NCBI GenBank assembly: GCA_025352265.1
Contig: JANXTS010000012.1
Span: 1-64,000 of the forward strand
Origin: Variovorax sp.
GTDB lineage: Bacteria; Pseudomonadota; Gammaproteobacteria; Burkholderiales; Burkholderiaceae_C
DNA length: 64,000 nt
Direction: 5' to 3'
Below, one piece after another: positions 18,165 to 31,599 of the stretch; position 1 is the stretch's first letter, and every line of letters begins with the position of its first letter. Both the position numbers and the translations under genes were made by a program. The notes under the pieces are model-generated. The model saw nothing but the letters and a program-made list of their open reading frames with translations, searched no databases and was not told the DNA's origin.

Positions 18165-20606
18165 ATGAATAAACACTTCAGTCGCTTTCGCCTGCGTAGC
18201 GTAGCAGCGGTAGTAGCCGGTGCACTGGCTGCAACAGCCGCATGGGCTGTCGAGCCATTTACGGTTCGCGATATCCGGGTCGAAGGCCTGCAACGCGTGG
18301 AACCTGGAACGATCTTCGCATCGCTGCCGCTTCGTGTTGGCGATACTTACAGTGACGATCGCGGCTCTGCCGCGATTCGCGCGTTGTTTGATCTCGGGCT
18401 GTTCAAGGACGTCCGCATTGACGTGAGCGGGAACGTGCTGGTGGTCATCGTGGAAGAGCGGCCGACCATCGCAGATGTCGATTTTGCCGGCACCAAAGAG
18501 TTCGACAAGGCGGTCCTGCAGAAGGCACTGCGTGAAGTCGGGCTCGCCGAAGGTCGCCCCTATGACAAGGCACTGGCCGACAAGGCCGAGCAGGAGCTCA
18601 AGCGCCAGTACATCAGCAAGAGCCTGTACAACGCCACCGTCGTGACCACCGTCACTCCGGCCGAGCGCAATCGCGTCAACCTGACCTTCACGGTCACCGA
18701 AGGCGACTCCGCCCGTATCCGCGAAATCCGAGTGGTCGGCAACAAGGCTTTCAGCGAATCGACCTTGCTTGACCTGTTTGACCAGGACAGTGGCGGCTTC
18801 ATGAGCTGGTACACCAAGTCCAATCAGTATTCGCGCGCCAAGCTCAATGCCGACTTGGAAACGATGCGCTCTTACTATCTCACCCGTGGCTATCTCGAGT
18901 TCAGGATCGACTCGACCCAAGTCGCCATTTCACCGGACCGGCAAGACCTTTCGGTCACAGTCAACGTCACTGAAGGTGAGAAGTTCGTCGTGGCGGGCGT
19001 CAAGCTGACGGGCAACTATCTCGGCCGCGACGAAGAGTTCAAGTCGTTGGTGACCATCAAGCCGGGCGAGGCCTACAACGGTGAAGACGTAACCACCACT
19101 ACCAAGGCTTTCACCGACTATTTCGGTACCTTTGGCTATGCTTTTGCCCGCGTGCAGTCGCAACCTGAGGTGGATCGCGTGAACAACCGCGTGAACCTGA
19201 CGCTGCAAGCCGAGCCTTCGCGCCGGGTGTATGTTCGCCGCCTGAACATCGGCGGCAACAACCGCACGCGTGACGAAGTCGTTCGCCGGGAGTTCCGTCA
19301 GTACGAAGCGTCGTGGTACGACGGTGACAAGATCAAGCTGTCGCGCGATCGTGTCGACCGCCTCGGCTTTTTCACCGAGGTGAATGTCGACACGGTCGAA
19401 ATACCCGGCACCCCGGATCAGGTCGACTTGACCGTGAGCGTGGTAGAGAAGCCGACAGGCACCCTGCAATTGGGCGCCGGTTTCTCAAGCGCAGAAAAAG
19501 TATCTTTGACGTTCGGCATAACGCAAGAAAACGTCTTCGGCTCGGGCAATTACCTGGGCTTGCAGGTGAACACCAGCAAGTACAACCGTACGATTTCCAT
19601 CACCGCGACCGACCCTTACTTCACCGCCGACGGGATCTCCCGGACGTTCAGCCTGTATCACACGACGACGCGCCCGTACTACGCGGCGGACGGTGACTAT
19701 AAGTTGGCACATGAGGGTGGCGCGATTAGCTTCGGAGTGCCGTTCAGTGAAGTCGACACCGTGTTCTTCGGCATTGGGCTCGAGCACTATCGTTTCGATC
19801 CGGGGTCTAACGGCACCTACACATTGGTAAACGGGCAATACGTTTACAGCGCCTCCCCTAAGGCTTATCGTGACTACTTCGGGTGCGCGACAAACGCCAC
19901 CACTGGCATCGTGACGAGTTGCTCTAACCCGTCGGTTTTTGGTATTCCTCTAACGGTAGGTTGGTCACGAGATGATCGCGACAGCGCGCTGGTTCCGACC
20001 CGCGGCCGACTGCAACGCGCTAACCTGGAAATCGGCGTTGGCGGCGACATGAAGTATCTCAAGTCGAGCTACCAGTACCAGCAGTTTTTCCCGATCACAA
20101 AGCAATACACCTTCTCGATCAATGGAGAAGCAGGGTACGCCCGACCGTACGGTGACAAGGTTTATCCGATTTTCAAGAATTTCTATGCAGGGGGATTGGG
20201 TTCCGTCCGAGGCTTCGAGCAAAATTCTTTGGGTCCCCGCGACGCGATAACCGGCGCCTCGCTTGGCGGTACCAAGAAGGCGATCTTCAACGCTGAGCTG
20301 AGCACGCCGTTCCCCGGCGCAGGCAACGACCGAACCCTACGACTCTATTCATTCTTTGATGCCGGCAATGTGTTCGGCAGCCGTACCCTCGGCGTTACCG
20401 ATGCGCAATGGAAAGCCCAACAAAAGATTCGCGCCTCTGTTGGTTTGGGTATCAGTTGGGTTTCGCCGCTCGGACCGCTGCGCCTCGCCTATGCGATCCC
20501 GATTCGTCAGCAAAAGCAGGTGGTCGACCCAAACAACGCGCTGATCGAATTAGTGCCTGCCGATCGCGTTCAACGCCTGCAATTTCAGATTGGGACTTCG
20601 TTCTGA
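18165..20606 (+). CDS. bamA: Outer membrane protein assembly factor BamA
   Basis: BamA is the central outer-membrane pore of the BAM complex, which inserts beta-barrel proteins. ATG 18165 gives 813 residues starting with a Sec signal peptide (about 1-30, cleaved after AAWA). Five POTRA domains follow (about 33-440), beginning FTVRDIRVEGLQRVEPGTIF, and then a 16-stranded barrel. The barrel carries the conserved loop-6 motif VRGF in LGSVRGFEQNSLGPRD, and the chain ends in Phe (IGTSF), the C-terminal signal for barrel insertion. The stop overlaps the skp start as TGATG. Confidence 0.97.
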   Translation: MNKHFSRFRLRSVAAVVAGALAATAAWAVEPFTVRDIRVEGLQRVEPGTIFASLPLRVGDTYSDDRGSAAIRALFDLGLFKDVRIDVSGNVLVVIVEERPTIADVDFAGTKEFDKAVLQKALREVGLAEGRPYDKALADKAEQELKRQYISKSLYNATVVTTVTPAERNRVNLTFTVTEGDSARIREIRVVGNKAFSESTLLDLFDQDSGGFMSWYTKSNQYSRAKLNADLETMRSYYLTRGYLEFRIDSTQVAISPDRQDLSVTVNVTEGEKFVVAGVKLTGNYLGRDEEFKSLVTIKPGEAYNGEDVTTTTKAFTDYFGTFGYAFARVQSQPEVDRVNNRVNLTLQAEPSRRVYVRRLNIGGNNRTRDEVVRREFRQYEASWYDGDKIKLSRDRVDRLGFFTEVNVDTVEIPGTPDQVDLTVSVVEKPTGTLQLGAGFSSAEKVSLTFGITQENVFGSGNYLGLQVNTSKYNRTISITATDPYFTADGISRTFSLYHTTTRPYYAADGDYKLAHEGGAISFGVPFSEVDTVFFGIGLEHYRFDPGSNGTYTLVNGQYVYSASPKAYRDYFGCATNATTGIVTSCSNPSVFGIPLTVGWSRDDRDSALVPTRGRLQRANLEIGVGGDMKYLKSSYQYQQFFPITKQYTFSINGEAGYARPYGDKVYPIFKNFYAGGLGSVRGFEQNSLGPRDAITGASLGGTKKAIFNAELSTPFPGAGNDRTLRLYSFFDAGNVFGSRTLGVTDAQWKAQQKIRASVGLGISWVSPLGPLRLAYAIPIRQQKQVVDPNNALIELVPADRVQRLQFQIGTSF

Positions 20607-21136
20607 TGAACAATCTGGTTCGCGCAACCGGTACGCTGCTGATACCGGTACTCGCATTTATTTGCGCACCTTCGTACGCGCAGGAAACATTCCGGGTGGG
20701 GTTCGTCAACCCTGACCGTGTTTTGCGCGAGGCGCAGCCGGCAAAGGCGGCGCAAGCCAAGCTCGAGGCAGAGTTTTCGAAGCGCGAGAAAGACTTGGCA
20801 GGCCAAGGCGATGCTTTGAAGAGCGCCTCTGAAAAGTTCGAACGCGAAGCGCCGACGTTGTCTGAAGCCCTGCGTGTGTCGCGCCAGCGCACACTGGTCG
20901 ATCAGGATCGCGACTTTCAGCGCAAACGTCGCGAGTTTCAAGAAGACTTGAATGCCCGCAAGAACGAAGAGCTCCAGCAAGTGTACGAGCGCGCCAATCG
21001 CGTCGTGAAGCAAGTTGCCGAAGCGGAAAAGTACGATGCCATTCTGCAAGAGGCGATCTACATCAATCCCAAACATGACATCACCGACAAAGTGATTAAG
21101 GCGCTGAACGCCCCGTCACCGGCTGCCAGCAAGTAA
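20606..21136 (+). CDS. skp: Periplasmic chaperone OmpH/Skp family
   Basis: Skp holds unfolded outer-membrane proteins in the periplasm on their way to BamA. The 176-residue protein has a signal peptide (about 1-24, ending SYAQ), a short strand FRVGFVNPDRVL, and a long charged coiled coil (about 45-140) rich in Glu, Lys and Arg that forms the tentacles of the trimer. ATG 20606 overlaps the bamA TGA by one base, so the two are coupled. Position between bamA and lpxD is the standard one. Confidence 0.94.
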   Translation: MNNLVRATGTLLIPVLAFICAPSYAQETFRVGFVNPDRVLREAQPAKAAQAKLEAEFSKREKDLAGQGDALKSASEKFEREAPTLSEALRVSRQRTLVDQDRDFQRKRREFQEDLNARKNEELQQVYERANRVVKQVAEAEKYDAILQEAIYINPKHDITDKVIKALNAPSPAASK

Positions 21137-21151
21137 AAGCAGGCAATTGCC

Positions 21152-22141
21152 GTGACACTGTTGCTTGGCGCGATCGTCGATGCCTTGGGTGGAGAACTCC
21201 ATGGCGACGGTACAGTTTCGATCGAACGGCTAGCCCCGTTGAAGAGCGCACAGGCCGGAGCGCTTACTTTTCTCAGCAGTTCCAAATTCAACGATGACCT
21301 TGTCGCATCGAAGGCGACATGCGTAATTGTGGCTCCCGCCATGCGCGAGTTGGCAGAAGCGCGCGGCGCCTTCATAGTCACGCCCGACCCCTACTATTAC
21401 TTTGCATTGCTGACGCAGCTGTGGAAGGCGCACCTTCCACGACCGGTGGCGCCGCGCATTCACCCAAGTGCGATCATCGACCCCGCTACGGAGATCGATC
21501 CGACAGCTCGCATCGGCGCGCTGTGTGTGATCGAGCGCGGTGTTCGCATCGGTGCCGGCACGGTACTCAAGTCGCACGTGACGGTGAGCGAAGACTGTGT
21601 AATCGGAGCCCGCTGCAATCTGTATCCAGGCGTGGTGATCGGCGCTGACGGGTTTGGAAATGCACCGCACGAAGGCAGGTGGATCAAGATCGAGCAGCTC
21701 GGCGCGGTTCGTATCGGCGACGACGTCGACATCGGTGCAAACACATGCATCGATCGTGGCGCACTCGAAGACACGGTGATTGAAGACGGCGTCAAACTCG
21801 ACAATCTGATTCAGATCGGCCACAACGTACGAATCGGCAAGCACACCGCGATGGCCGGTTGCACCGGTGTTGCAGGCAGCACCAGCATCGGCGCGCATTG
21901 CACTATTGGCGGTCAGGGCATCATCATCGGGCACGTGACCATCGTCGACGGTGTTCATATCTCGGCGGGCACCACGGTTATGGGGTCCATCCTGAAGCCG
22001 GGTCACTACACTGGAGTGTTTCCCATCGACGACAATGCCTCCTGGCAGAAAAACGCCGCGACTGTCAGGCAGTTGCACGCTCTGCGCGACCGACTCAGGG
22101 CGCTTGAAAAAGCGGCCACGCAAGACAAAAAAGCATCATGA
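21152..22141 (+). CDS. lpxD: UDP-3-O-acylglucosamine N-acyltransferase
   Basis: LpxD adds the second 3-hydroxyacyl chain to lipid A precursor. The 329-residue protein has an N-terminal uridine-binding domain (about 1-100) and a left-handed beta helix of hexapeptide repeats (about 100-280) such as [20 protein letters not shown]. The catalytic histidine region is [20 protein letters not shown]-terminal helix follows. GTG 21152 is the start. The last four bases overlap fabZ as ATGA. Confidence 0.96.
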   Translation: MTLLLGAIVDALGGELHGDGTVSIERLAPLKSAQAGALTFLSSSKFNDDLVASKATCVIVAPAMRELAEARGAFIVTPDPYYYFALLTQLWKAHLPRPVAPRIHPSAIIDPATEIDPTARIGALCVIERGVRIGAGTVLKSHVTVSEDCVIGARCNLYPGVVIGADGFGNAPHEGRWIKIEQLGAVRIGDDVDIGANTCIDRGALEDTVIEDGVKLDNLIQIGHNVRIGKHTAMAGCTGVAGSTSIGAHCTIGGQGIIIGHVTIVDGVHISAGTTVMGSILKPGHYTGVFPIDDNASWQKNAATVRQLHALRDRLRALEKAATQDKKAS

Positions 22142-22620
22142 CCACGCCCGACTCGACCCTCGATCCAGCGCTCGACACATCGCTCGACATCCATCAGATT
22201 CTCAAGTTGCTGCCGCATCGTTACCCGTTTTTACTGGTGGACCGCGTCCTGTCGATGGAAAAGGGCAAGCGGATCACGGCGATCAAGAATGTGACGATGA
22301 ATGAGCCGTTCTTTAACGGTCACTTTCCGCACCGCCCGGTGATGCCGGGTGTGCTGATGCTCGAAGCCATGGCGCAGGCGGCGGCACTCTTGTCGTTCCG
22401 GTCTCTCGATATGGTGCCTGATGAAAACACGATCTATTACTTCGCAGCGATTGATGGCGCGCGGTTCAAGCGACCTGTGGAGCCCGGTGATCAGCTCACT
22501 CTCGAAGTGGAGATCGAACGCATGAAGGCTGGTATTTCCAAGTTCAAGGGTCGTGCGCTCGTTGGCACCGAACTCGCATGCGAAGCGACCTTAATGTGCG
22601 CCATGCGTCAGATCAATTGA
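22138..22620 (+). CDS. fabZ: 3-hydroxyacyl-ACP dehydratase FabZ
   Basis: FabZ dehydrates 3-hydroxyacyl-ACP in fatty-acid synthesis and competes with LpxA/LpxD for the same 3-hydroxyacyl pool, which explains its place in the lpx operon. The 160-residue hot-dog-fold protein has [14 protein letters not shown] and the catalytic histidine and glutamate in [20 protein letters not shown]. It begins within the last codon of lpxD and lies 13 bases before lpxA. The N-terminus is slightly longer than usual (about 15 acidic residues). Confidence 0.97.
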   Translation: MTTPDSTLDPALDTSLDIHQILKLLPHRYPFLLVDRVLSMEKGKRITAIKNVTMNEPFFNGHFPHRPVMPGVLMLEAMAQAAALLSFRSLDMVPDENTIYYFAAIDGARFKRPVEPGDQLTLEVEIERMKAGISKFKGRALVGTELACEATLMCAMRQIN

Positions 22621-22633
22621 TCCTGAACGGCGT

Positions 22634-23422
22634 ATGACGCAGGTTCATTCGACGGCGATCGTCGACGCTAAGGCCGAACTCGACAGTGCCGTGACGGTCG
22701 GCCCTTACGCCGTGATCGGCCCGCATGTGAAGATCGGCGCGAACACCACTGTCGGTGCGCACTGCGTGATTGAAGGCCGCACAACCATTGGCCGTGACAA
22801 TCGCATCTCTCAGTTCGCGTCACTCGGTGCGGCGCCGCAAGATAAAAAGTACGCCGGTGAGCCGACCGAACTCGACATTGGCGATCGAAACACCATTCGC
22901 GAGTTCTGCACCTTCAATGTGGGTACGGCGCAAGACACGGGCAAGACTAGGGTGGGCGACGACAACTGGATCATGGCGTATGCGCACATTGCCCACGATT
23001 GCCAGCTTGGCAACCAGATCATCTTGGCCAACAATGCGACGCTCGCGGGGCATGTTCATCTCGGCGATTGGGTAATCATCGGGGGGCTCACTGGCGTACA
23101 CCAGTTCGTCAAGGTCGGCGCGCATGTCATGGCCGGGTTTGCGAGCCACGTCTCGCAAGATGTACCGCCCTTCATGATGGTGGACGGCAATCCGCTAGCA
23201 GTGCGTGGCTTCAATGTCGAGGGCCTGCGGCGGCGCGGTTTTTCAGCCGCGCGACTCGCGGCGGTGAAGCAAATGCACCGTCTGCTGTATCGACAGGGCA
23301 GGACACTTGAGGAGGCGCGTGCTGGTATCAACGCGTTGGCGGCAGAACTGCCAGATGCAGCAGCCGACATTGCTCTCATGACTGACTTCCTGTCCAACGT
23401 CACGCGCGGCATCGCGCGTTGA
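22634..23422 (+). CDS. lpxA: UDP-N-acetylglucosamine acyltransferase
   Basis: LpxA performs the first step of lipid A synthesis, adding a 3-hydroxyacyl chain from ACP to UDP-GlcNAc. The 262-residue protein is a left-handed beta helix of hexapeptide repeats (about 1-190), with the conserved [13 protein letters not shown] (catalytic His) and [13 protein letters not shown], then a helical C-terminus starting [15 protein letters not shown]. Its TGA stop overlaps the lpxB TTG start (TTGA). Confidence 0.97.
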   Translation: MTQVHSTAIVDAKAELDSAVTVGPYAVIGPHVKIGANTTVGAHCVIEGRTTIGRDNRISQFASLGAAPQDKKYAGEPTELDIGDRNTIREFCTFNVGTAQDTGKTRVGDDNWIMAYAHIAHDCQLGNQIILANNATLAGHVHLGDWVIIGGLTGVHQFVKVGAHVMAGFASHVSQDVPPFMMVDGNPLAVRGFNVEGLRRRGFSAARLAAVKQMHRLLYRQGRTLEEARAGINALAAELPDAAADIALMTDFLSNVTRGIAR

Positions 23423-24615
23423 GCCAAGTGAGGCTGTCAGAAACCCGAACCATTGAGGCGGGCACGGACAGCAAGGCCGGTCCGCGGCAATTTGCGATGG
23501 TGGCGGGCGAGCCTTCGGGCGATCTGCTTGCAGGGCTGCTGCTCGACGGCCTGCAGTCCCGTTGGCCGGCACTCAAGACCGTCGGCATCGGCGGCCCCCG
23601 AATGCTGGCCCGTGGCTTTGAAACATGGTGGCCGCAAGAGAAATTGGCAGTTCGTGGTTACATCGAAGTGCTTCGCCACTACCCCGAAATTTCAAGCATT
23701 CGGCGACAACTGAAAGCCCGACTGCTGCGCGAATGGCCCGATCTTTTCATCGGTGTCGACGCGCCTGATTTCAACTTGGACCTGGAGGTGGGCCTGCGCA
23801 GCCGCGGTATCAAGACCGTCCACTTCGTTTGCCCCTCGATATGGGCGTGGCGTGCCGCCCGAATCGAAAAGATTCGGGCAGCAGCCGACCATGTGCTTTG
23901 TATCTTTCCGTTCGAGCCTGCGCTGTTGGCCGAGCAGGGCGTGTCGGCCAGCTACGTGGGTCATCCACTGGCCGATGTCATTCCGATGAAGCCTGATCGC
24001 GCCGCCGCGCGCGCAGCCTTGGGCCTCCACGCGAATGCGCCGGTCGTTGCGCTGCTGCCCGGGAGCCGCCGCTCCGAGGTGCGCTACCTGGCATCGCGTT
24101 TCTTCGCCGCGGCTGCGCTGATGAAGCGCGCACAGCCCGCCATGCAATTTGTGGCACCCGTCATTCCCAGCTTGCGTGCGGACGTCGTTGCCGCGCTGCA
24201 AGCAAGCGGCATGGCCGACCAGGTCATGGTGCTCGACGGCCAGTCCCACGCGGCGCTCGCTGCTTGCGACGCAACGTTGATTGCCAGCGGCACCGCGACC
24301 CTCGAAGCGGCGCTGTTCAAGCGTCCCATGGTCATCGCGTACAACATGAACGTGGTTTCGTGGCGGATCATGCAGCGCAAACAGTTGCAAGCCTGGGTCG
24401 GATTACCGAACATCCTGTGCGGCGAGTTCGTGGTACCCGAGTTGCTGCAAGACGCTGCCAGCGCCGAGGCTTTGGCCGAGGCAACTTTGGCGTGGTTACA
24501 AGAGCCCGAGAAGGTGCTAGCACTCGAACAACGCTTTACATCGCTGCACGAGCAACTGCAGCGCGATACCCCGACACTGTGCGCCGATGCGATCCAAAAA
24601 GTTCTTGAAGGCTGA
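23419..24615 (+). CDS. lpxB: Lipid-A-disaccharide synthase
   Basis: LpxB (GT19) joins lipid X and UDP-diacylglucosamine into the lipid A disaccharide at the inner face of the membrane. The 398-residue protein has the N-terminal [14 protein letters not shown] block, [16 protein letters not shown], and the nucleotide-binding [13 protein letters not shown]. The start is TTG 23419 overlapping the lpxA stop; GTG 23428 is an alternative, and the first 25 residues are not conserved in character. Its 3' end overlaps rnhB by 29 bases. Confidence 0.95.
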   Translation: MSQVRLSETRTIEAGTDSKAGPRQFAMVAGEPSGDLLAGLLLDGLQSRWPALKTVGIGGPRMLARGFETWWPQEKLAVRGYIEVLRHYPEISSIRRQLKARLLREWPDLFIGVDAPDFNLDLEVGLRSRGIKTVHFVCPSIWAWRAARIEKIRAAADHVLCIFPFEPALLAEQGVSASYVGHPLADVIPMKPDRAAARAALGLHANAPVVALLPGSRRSEVRYLASRFFAAAALMKRAQPAMQFVAPVIPSLRADVVAALQASGMADQVMVLDGQSHAALAACDATLIASGTATLEAALFKRPMVIAYNMNVVSWRIMQRKQLQAWVGLPNILCGEFVVPELLQDAASAEALAEATLAWLQEPEKVLALEQRFTSLHEQLQRDTPTLCADAIQKVLEG

Positions 24616-25306
24616 GCAGGCGCGTCTGGTTTGGGATGCGCCCGGTTTGCTCGCGGGCGTGGACGAGGCAGGCCGCGGTCCGCTGGCTGGCCCCGTGGTC
24701 GCGGCCGCTGTCATCCTCGACGATTCGCGGCCCATTCGCGGCCTGGCTGATTCGAAGACGCTGACGGCGCTGCAGCGGGAGCGTCTCAACGAGCAGATCC
24801 TGGCAAACGCGCTATGTTGCTCCATCGCGCACGCCACTGTCGAAGAAATCGACACCCATAACATCCTGCAGGCGACGATGATCGCAATGCGTCGTGCCGT
24901 CGAGGGACTTCGATTGAAGCCCGCGAAAGTGTTGGTCGACGGGAACCGGTTGCCGATGCTCGACGTGTTGGCCGAGGCGGTCATTCACGGTGATGCGATC
25001 GTCAAGTCGATCTCCGCCGCTTCGATCATCGCCAAGGTGCATCGCGATAAGCTGTGCCAGCAATTGCACGACGAGTTTCCTCACTACGGTTTCGCCGGGC
25101 ACAAGGGCTATGGCACGCCCGAGCATCTCGAGGCGTTGCTGCGTCATGGTGCCTGCATTCACCACCGGCGTTCATTCAGTCCTGTCGCGGCGGCGCTGGC
25201 GCGCGTCAGTGCGGCAGGGATCAGTTTCAACGCAGAGACGATTGCGGTGCAAGTCGAAGTAAGCGTTACCTCGTTTGTGCCTTCAATGCCTGGATTCGCG
25301 CGATGA
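24587..25306 (+). CDS. rnhB: Ribonuclease HII
   Basis: RNase HII cuts RNA in RNA-DNA hybrids and starts removal of single ribonucleotides from DNA. The 239-residue protein has the diagnostic [18 protein letters not shown] (catalytic Asp and Glu at about 25-26), VDGNRLP and [14 protein letters not shown] with further acidic site residues. It begins 29 bases inside lpxB and ends in an ATGA overlap with the methyltransferase gene, so it belongs to the same transcript. The C-terminal 25 residues go beyond the usual end of the domain. Confidence 0.95.
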   Translation: MRSKKFLKAEQARLVWDAPGLLAGVDEAGRGPLAGPVVAAAVILDDSRPIRGLADSKTLTALQRERLNEQILANALCCSIAHATVEEIDTHNILQATMIAMRRAVEGLRLKPAKVLVDGNRLPMLDVLAEAVIHGDAIVKSISAASIIAKVHRDKLCQQLHDEFPHYGFAGHKGYGTPEHLEALLRHGACIHHRRSFSPVAAALARVSAAGISFNAETIAVQVEVSVTSFVPSMPGFAR

Positions 25307-26082
25307 CGTCGCCCGACGTCAGTCACGTTAGCTCGCGCGACAACCCTCTCTTGAAAGACTTGCGCAAGCTGGCGCACGACCCAGGCGCATATCGCAGACT
25401 CGGTCGCCTGTGGCTCGAGGGTGATCATCTCTGCCGCGCGGCACTGGAGCGCGGCGTGCGGCCGGCCATCGCCGTGTTTTCTGAAACGTATTGGCTGCAG
25501 GGCCGGGTGCAATGGTCCGGTGCAGCCGTTAAGACGATCGTGATCGACGACGCATTGCTTGCTGCAGTGAGCGCGCTCGAGTCGCCGGCGCCGATGGGCT
25601 TCGTGCTCGATTTGCCCGAGTCACCCACGCTCTCGCCGAATGCGCCCACTGTCATCCTCGATCGCTTGCAGGACGCCGGCAATGTGGGCTCGATTTTGCG
25701 CAGCGCATCAGCCTTCGGTTTCACGCAGGTGGTCGCGCTCAAAGGCACTGCCGCACTGTGGGCACCGAAAGTCCTGCGCGCGGGGATGGGCGCGCACTTC
25801 GGCTTGCGGCTGATCGAAGGCGCTGAGATTGACGTTCTCGGCATCCTCGCGATGCCGCTCGTCGCTACCAGTTCGCACCACGGCGAATGGCTGCACCAGA
25901 CCCGTTTGCCGAATCCATGCGCATGGCTGATGGGTCACGAAGGGCAGGGCGTGTCGACCGCGCTGGCGGCGCTCGCTACGAAACATGTACGCATCGCGCA
26001 ACCCGGCGGTGAAGAGTCGTTGAATGTGGCTGCGGCCGCCGCAATTTGCCTGCACGCGAGCGCCGCGACGGCCGTTTTGTGA
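25303..26082 (+). CDS. TrmH/SpoU family RNA 2'-O-methyltransferase
   Basis: A 259-residue SPOUT methyltransferase of the TrmH type, which methylates a ribose 2'-OH in rRNA or tRNA using SAM. The N-terminal substrate-binding domain (about 1-95) begins with the pattern [17 protein letters not shown]. The knotted catalytic domain has motif 1 [20 protein letters not shown], motif 2 [10 protein letters not shown] and motif 3 [21 protein letters not shown] 25303 overlaps the rnhB stop. The target nucleotide cannot be decided from sequence. Confidence 0.9.
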   Translation: MTSPDVSHVSSRDNPLLKDLRKLAHDPGAYRRLGRLWLEGDHLCRAALERGVRPAIAVFSETYWLQGRVQWSGAAVKTIVIDDALLAAVSALESPAPMGFVLDLPESPTLSPNAPTVILDRLQDAGNVGSILRSASAFGFTQVVALKGTAALWAPKVLRAGMGAHFGLRLIEGAEIDVLGILAMPLVATSSHHGEWLHQTRLPNPCAWLMGHEGQGVSTALAALATKHVRIAQPGGEESLNVAAAAAICLHASAATAVL

Positions 26083-26104
26083 GTCCGGAACCGTAGGCCG
26101 CAGC

Positions 26105-26110
26105 TATAAT
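26105..26110 (+). promoter_or_regulatory. Consensus -10 box upstream of carA
   Basis: TATAAT at 26105-26110 is a perfect sigma-70 -10 hexamer 122 bases before the carA start codon and just after the methyltransferase stop. No -35 hexamer with 16-18 base spacing is obvious. It implies a leader of about 115 bases on the carAB mRNA. Confidence 0.6.
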
Positions 26111-26140
26111 CAGCAGCTTCCCTGCCTACACCCCGCCCTC

Positions 26141-26202
26141 AGCGAACGCTTGCCAACTCCTCGACGAAAGTCGCGACCCATCGAGTCAAATCAGGGTTCG
26201 CT
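26141..26202 (+). promoter_or_regulatory. Structured leader of carAB mRNA
   Basis: AGCGAAC at 26141-26147 pairs with GTTCGCT at 26196-26202 to close a domain. Inside, CTCGA and TCGAG can pair, or alternatively CGAC-GAAA-GTCG at 26162-26173 forms a hairpin with a GNRA tetraloop. The pairings are read from the bases; whether they regulate carAB in response to pyrimidine or arginine is not known. Confidence 0.4.
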
Positions 26203-26231
26203 TTGGGCGTCATCCATTCGGAGAACCCCCA

Positions 26232-27408
26232 GTGCTTTTGTCTCTCAAGGGAGCTTTCCCACCCGCCATCCTGGCGCTTGCAGACGGCACAGTCTTCCAA
26301 GGCAACTCGATCGGCGCCGTCGGTGCGACGACCGGTGAAGTGGTGTTCAACACCGCCATGTCTGGTTACCAGGAAATCCTGACCGATCCCAGTTATTGCC
26401 AGCAGATCGTAACGCTCACGTATCCGCACATTGGCAACTATGGTGTCAACGAGGAAGACGTCGAAGCCGACAGGATCCACGCCGCTGGCCTGATCATCAA
26501 AGACCTGCCCCTCGTCGCTTCGAACTTTCGCAAGACCGCTACGCTGAGCGAATACCTAGTGGCCGGCAAGACTGTCGCCATCGCCAACATCGACACGCGC
26601 AAACTGACGCGCCATCTGCGAACCCACGGTGCGCAAAACGGTTGCATTTTGGGGCTGGTCGAAGGTGAAGCCGTTACGCAGGAGCTCATCGGTAGGGCCA
26701 TCGTGGCGGCTAAGGGCGCCCCCGACATGGCAGGGCTCGATTTGGCCAAGCAGGTGTCGGTGCAGCATGCGTACGAGTGGAACCAGACCGAGTGGAAGCT
26801 CGGCTCCGGCTACGGCGTGCAGATCACGCCGAAATTCCATGTCGTCGCCTACGACTACGGCGTCAAGAAAAACATCCTGCGCATGATCGCGCAACGTGGC
26901 GCGCGCATCACCGTCGTGCCGGCGCAAACCCCGGCGGCCGACGTGCTCAAGCTCAAACCCGATGGCATCTTCCTGGCCAACGGTCCGGGCGACCCGGAAC
27001 CTTGCGATTACGCGATCGCGTCGACCCGCGCGCTGATCGACACCGGCATTCCAGTCTTCGGCATTTGCCTCGGCCACCAGATCATGGCGCTCGCCTCGGG
27101 TGCCAAAACCTTCAAGATGAAGTTCGGCCATCACGGCGCAAACCATCCGGTGAAAGACCTCGACAACGGCCGCGTGAGCATCACGAGCCAGAACCATGGT
27201 TTTGCGGTCGACGAGAAAACGTTGCCGGCCACCTTGCGCCCGACGCACATCAGCCTGTTCGACAACACGCTGCAAGGCCTGGCGCGTACCGACAAGCCGG
27301 CGTTCTGCTTTCAGGGTCATCCGGAAGCATCGCCGGGTCCGCACGACATCGGCTATTTGTTCGATCGCTTCACGGCGTTGATGGAAAAGCACAAAGCAGG
27401 GAACAAGA

Positions 27409-27416
<8 letters not shown>
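26232..27416 (+). CDS. carA: Carbamoyl-phosphate synthase small subunit
   Basis: CarA is the glutaminase subunit that hydrolyses glutamine and passes ammonia through a tunnel to CarB, feeding arginine and pyrimidine synthesis. The 394-residue protein has an N-terminal CPSase domain beginning [18 protein letters not shown] and a C-terminal class I amidotransferase domain with the nucleophilic cysteine in FGICLGHQ and the partner His/Glu in [14 protein letters not shown] 26232 is the start, eight bases after GGAG. It overlaps carB by eight bases. Confidence 0.97.
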
Positions 27417-30636
<3,220 letters not shown>

Positions 30637-30667
30637 CGCTGGCGACCGGGAGCAAAGGGGGCGCGCC

Positions 30668-31537
30668 ATGGAGACTCAGCTTGTAGAGATCGAGCTCGCC
30701 GACTGGAGTGCGGCCAAGCCGAACGATGAGTGGATCGCGGCGCTGGAAGCGGGTAAGGTGCTTTATTTCCCGCGCCTCGCTTTTGATTTACTGCCGGAAG
30801 AGCGGGGTCTGCTGACGCCCGAAGTCTTGTCGCCCGGCGTGCGCAACATCAGCCTTAATTCCGATGGCACGCTTAAAGGCGCAGCCGGCGATGAAGCGGT
30901 GCAGCGCGCCGTCGGCGCCATGGTTTTGCGTTTTCGCGAACAGGCGCAACAGCTCATACACGGGCTGTTACCGCACTACACGCCCGCGCTGCGCCTCGCG
31001 CCAACGAGCTACAGACCAGCGCAAGTGGAGACGCGTGTCCAGTCTTGGCGCGCAGACGACAAGCGGCTGCATGTGGATTCGTTCCCGTCGCGGCCCAATT
31101 ACGGCGAACGCATACTGCGCGTGTTCACGAATGCCAACCCGGACGGATTGCCTCGTGTCTGGCGGGTCGGGGAACCTTTCGAGGCGGTCGCCGCCCGCTT
31201 CTTGCCGCGGGCCAAACCGTATGTGCGATGGCAGGCCAAGCTGCTGCGGGCCCTGCGCGTGACGAAGTCGCTTCGCAGTGAATACGACCATCTCATGCTG
31301 CAGTTGCACGACGGCATGAAGTCCGATCTGGAGTATCAGAAGACCTCGCCGCAGCTGACCGTGCCGTTTGCGGCGGGGTCGGTTTGGGTCTGCTTCTCGG
31401 ATCAGACATCGCATGCCGTCATGGCGGGCCAGTACATGCTGGAGCAGACACTGCACCTTGCTCCTGCCAAGCAATACAATCCAGATTCGAGCCCGCTCGC
31501 TATCCTGAGCCGGCTAACCGGACGCAATCTCGTCTGA
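30668..31537 (+). CDS. kdoO: Kdo hydroxylase family protein (Fe(II)/2-oxoglutarate dioxygenase)
   Basis: This 289-residue protein matches the family that hydroxylates the outer Kdo sugar of LPS at C-3 to make Ko, known from Burkholderia and Yersinia. The iron-binding HxD is H135-V-D137 in [16 protein letters not shown], and the distal histidine is probably H249 in [14 protein letters not shown]; late arginines such as R282 may hold 2-oxoglutarate. There is no signal peptide, so it acts in the cytoplasm or at the inner membrane face. AAAGGGGG precedes the ATG. It sits between carB and greA, far from other Kdo genes, although kdsB and lpx genes are elsewhere in the window. Family assignment is from sequence; the modification is inferred. 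Confidence 0.85.
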   Translation: METQLVEIELADWSAAKPNDEWIAALEAGKVLYFPRLAFDLLPEERGLLTPEVLSPGVRNISLNSDGTLKGAAGDEAVQRAVGAMVLRFREQAQQLIHGLLPHYTPALRLAPTSYRPAQVETRVQSWRADDKRLHVDSFPSRPNYGERILRVFTNANPDGLPRVWRVGEPFEAVAARFLPRAKPYVRWQAKLLRALRVTKSLRSEYDHLMLQLHDGMKSDLEYQKTSPQLTVPFAAGSVWVCFSDQTSHAVMAGQYMLEQTLHLAPAKQYNPDSSPLAILSRLTGRNLV

Positions 31538-31551
31538 CCTGTCCCCAACCG

Positions 31552-31586
31552 ACCGCCGAACGGCATCGTTCGGCGGTTTCGTTTTC
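31552..31586 (+). terminator. Terminator between kdoO and greA
   Basis: ACCGCCGAAC at 31552-31561 pairs with GTTCGGCGGT at 31568-31577 in a 10-bp stem with a six-base loop, followed by TTCGTTTTC. The T tract is interrupted, so termination may be partial. It lies just after the kdoO stop and before the greA ribosome binding site. Confidence 0.75.
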
Positions 31587-31599
31587 TGGAGCAACAAAC

